From NCBI GenBank assembly GCA_934668875.1, contig CAKUON010000007.1, positions 1 through 64,000 on the forward strand: a stretch of DNA of 64,000 nt. The letters run 5' to 3'. Shown piece by piece: positions 62,581 through 64,000 of the stretch (its first letter is position 1; the number at the start of each line of letters is the position of its first letter). Both the position numbers and the translations under genes were made by a program. The notes under the pieces are model-generated. The model was not told where the DNA came from and did not search any database. It saw only the letters and a program-made list of their open reading frames with translations. Origin of the DNA: an uncultured Collinsella sp. (GTDB lineage: Bacteria; Actinomycetota; Coriobacteriia; Coriobacteriales; Coriobacteriaceae).

Positions 62581-62841
62581 TTATTTAGCGCGCTCGACGA
62601 CCTCGATGAGGCGCCAACGCTTCATCTTGGACATAGGACGGGTCTCCATAACGCGGACAGTGTCGCCCACGCCAGCCGTGCACTCCTCATCGTGAGCGTG
62701 CAGCTTCTTGGAGCTGGTCATCATCTTGCCGTACTTGGGGTGACGCTTGCGCTCGGTGATGGTGACAACGATGGTCTTGGCACCGGAGACGGAGGTAACG
62801 ACACCCGTACGGACCTTACGCGAGTTACGCGAATCAGTCAT
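62581..62841 (-). CDS. rpsQ: Ribosomal protein S17
   Basis: 30S OB-fold protein (86 aa) with RKVRTGVVTSVSGAKTIVV and GDTVRVMETRPMSKMKRWRLIEV. It starts after AAGGAG, 16 bp past rpmC. Confidence 0.97.
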   Translation of the reverse strand: MTDSRNSRKVRTGVVTSVSGAKTIVVTITERKRHPKYGKMMTSSKKLHAHDEECTAGVGDTVRVMETRPMSKMKRWRLIEVVERAK

Positions 62842-62857
62842 GTTCTCTCCTTAGGTC

Positions 62858-63073
62858 CTACTCGGCGACAGCGGACTTCTCCGCTGCGATCTCGCGGGCG
62901 CGCTGCTCCGTGAGGACGCGAGCGATGTCCTTCTTCACGGTGTTGACGCGAGCGGTGTTGTCCAGCTGGCTGGTGGCCATCTGGAAACGAAGGTTAAAGA
63001 GCTCGGCGCGCATTTCCTTCAGCTTCTCAACGAGCTGAGCGTCCGAGAGCTCACGAATCTCTGCGGGCTTCAT
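62858..63073 (-). CDS. rpmC: Ribosomal protein L29
   Basis: 50S exit-tunnel protein (71 aa), mostly helical: EIRELSDAQLVEKLKEMRAELFNLRFQ and then ARVNTVKKDIARVLTEQRARE. Its ATG overlaps the rplP stop (TAATG). Confidence 0.97.
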   Translation of the reverse strand: MKPAEIRELSDAQLVEKLKEMRAELFNLRFQMATSQLDNTARVNTVKKDIARVLTEQRAREIAAEKSAVAE

Positions 63074-63576
63074 TAGTTCTCCTCCTTGGCGGCGGCGGCG
63101 TCCTCAGCAGCCCACTTGGCCTCGAGAGCGGCCTCCTCAGCCATCTCCTTCTCGATGCGCTGCTCAGCGTTCTTAGCAGCAACAATCTTGGTCTTGATGG
63201 GAAGCTTGTGCTGTGCAAGACGCAGAGCCTCGCGAGCGACCTCCTCGGGCACGCCCTTGACCTCGAACATGATGCGGCCGGGCTTGACGACGGCCACCCA
63301 CTCCTCGGGGTTACCCTTACCAGAACCCATGCGAGTCTCGGCAGGCTTCTTGGTGATGGGCTTATCGGGGAAGATCGTGATGTAGACACGACCGCCACGC
63401 TTCATGTAGCGGGTCATGGCAATACGAGCGGCCTCGATCTGACGGTTGGTGATCCAATGGGCCTCGAGAGCCTGGATACCAAACTCGCCGAAATGCAGCT
63501 CGGTATTACCCTTGGCCTGGCCCTTCATGGAGCCACGCTGCACCTTGCGGTGAAGAATACGCTTAGGGGCAAGCAC
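63073..63576 (-). CDS. rplP: Ribosomal protein L16
   Basis: 50S protein near the A-site tRNA (167 aa). [25 protein letters not shown] and [27 protein letters not shown] are conserved. The C-terminal ~30 residues are an Ala/Glu-rich extension beyond the usual 136-144 aa. It initiates at GTG overlapping the rpsC stop by 1 bp. Confidence 0.97.
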   Translation of the reverse strand: MLAPKRILHRKVQRGSMKGQAKGNTELHFGEFGIQALEAHWITNRQIEAARIAMTRYMKRGGRVYITIFPDKPITKKPAETRMGSGKGNPEEWVAVVKPGRIMFEVKGVPEEVAREALRLAQHKLPIKTKIVAAKNAEQRIEKEMAEEAALEAKWAAEDAAAAKEEN

Positions 63577-64000
63577 TACTGACCCCTCCTCTCGGAGTTA
63601 CGACGACGAGGACGGGAAGAGCCCTCGAGTGCAGGGTTGGGAACAGGCTGGCCCGGGAGCTTCTCGCCCAGGTAGATCCAGACCTTCACGCCGCAAGCGC
63701 CCATGGTGGTGCTGGCGACAGCCGTGCCGTAGTCGATCTTGGCACGGAGGGTGTGCAGAGGCACGCGACCCTCGCGGTACCACTCACGACGGCCCATCTC
63801 GGCACCGCCAAGACGACCGGAGCACTGGATACGGATGCCCTTAGCGCCGGCCTTGCGGGCAGACTGGACAGCCTTGCGCATAGCGCGACGGAAGGCAACG
63901 CGGCCCTCGAGCTGCTCGGCGATAGACTGAGCAACGAGGTTGGCGTCGAGCTCGGGGCGCTTGATCTCGACAACGTCGACGGAGAGCTGGCCCTTGGAGA
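63576..64000 (-). CDS. rpsC: Ribosomal protein S3 (C-terminal part, truncated by window edge)
   Basis: The last 141 or so residues of S3 are present and the 5' part lies beyond the window. The readable sequence runs [19 protein letters not shown], then [34 protein letters not shown], ending in a basic [12 protein letters not shown] tail. The reading frame continues open to the window edge. Confidence 0.96.
   Translation of the reverse strand, partial: SKGQLSVDVVEIKRPELDANLVAQSIAEQLEGRVAFRRAMRKAVQSARKAGAKGIRIQCSGRLGGAEMGRREWYREGRVPLHTLRAKIDYGTAVASTTMGACGVKVWIYLGEKLPGQPVPNPALEGSSRPRRRNSERRGQ

Overview
The window is a high-GC bacterial chromosome segment, most likely from a Collinsella-like member of the Coriobacteriia (Actinomycetota). 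This rests on the gene order rplE-rpsN-rpsH-rplF-rplR-rpsE-rpmD-rplO-secY-adk-map-infA-rpmJ-rpsM-rpsK-rpsD-rpoA-rplQ-truA, a zinc-type S14, the gut-anaerobe purine catabolic genes and the style of the intergenic palindromes. The taxonomy is inferred from protein content, not from rRNA. No rRNA or tRNA gene was seen.

Layout. 0.1-5.1 kb is accessory: an ABC exporter with a fused double permease and a small secreted Cys-containing protein, a DUF2975/XRE pair, and a decapitated tyrosine recombinase. 5.5-20 kb is mostly housekeeping: an ACT-domain protein, citrate synthase, two Cof-type HAD phosphatases, adenine deaminase, TyrRS, a U32 protein, a class A PBP, ArgR, a glycosyltransferase and TruA. 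20-30 kb is the distal half of the ribosomal-protein supercluster (minus strand). Its proximal half (rpsC-rplP-rpmC-rpsQ-rplN-rplX, also minus) lies at 61.8-64 kb. The junction that is normally rplX-rplE is therefore interrupted by about 32 kb.

That 32-kb block carries a purine/urate catabolic island of the E. coli yge/ygf type. Its parts are xdhC and yqeB; a divergent yqeC; operon A (ygeX-ygeY-ygeW-mocA-hyuA); and operon B (xanQ-like permease-ssnA-ygfK-polyferredoxin-xdhD). Each operon is headed by its own divergent YheO/DauR-type regulator. A ridA gene follows the second regulator and could scavenge the aminoacrylate made by YgeX. Unrelated genes sit between the operons (a DnaQ-like exonuclease, an AAA/DUF234 ATPase and two unknowns) and after them (a U32 protein, an RluA-type synthase, and a Gfo/Idh/MocA-DeoR pair). 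Adenine deaminase at 9.4-11.2 kb could feed hypoxanthine into XdhD.

The intergenic DNA is rich in structured repeats: a 29-bp hairpin repeat shared by two sites 53 kb apart; two near-palindromes of 116 and 118 bp; three tandem ATCTGTAACA hairpins; an exact 25-bp-arm palindrome upstream of the AAA ATPase; and a hairpin that would bury the Shine-Dalgarno of one HAD gene. The split ribosomal cluster, the two-regulator purine island and these palindromes are the most interesting observations.
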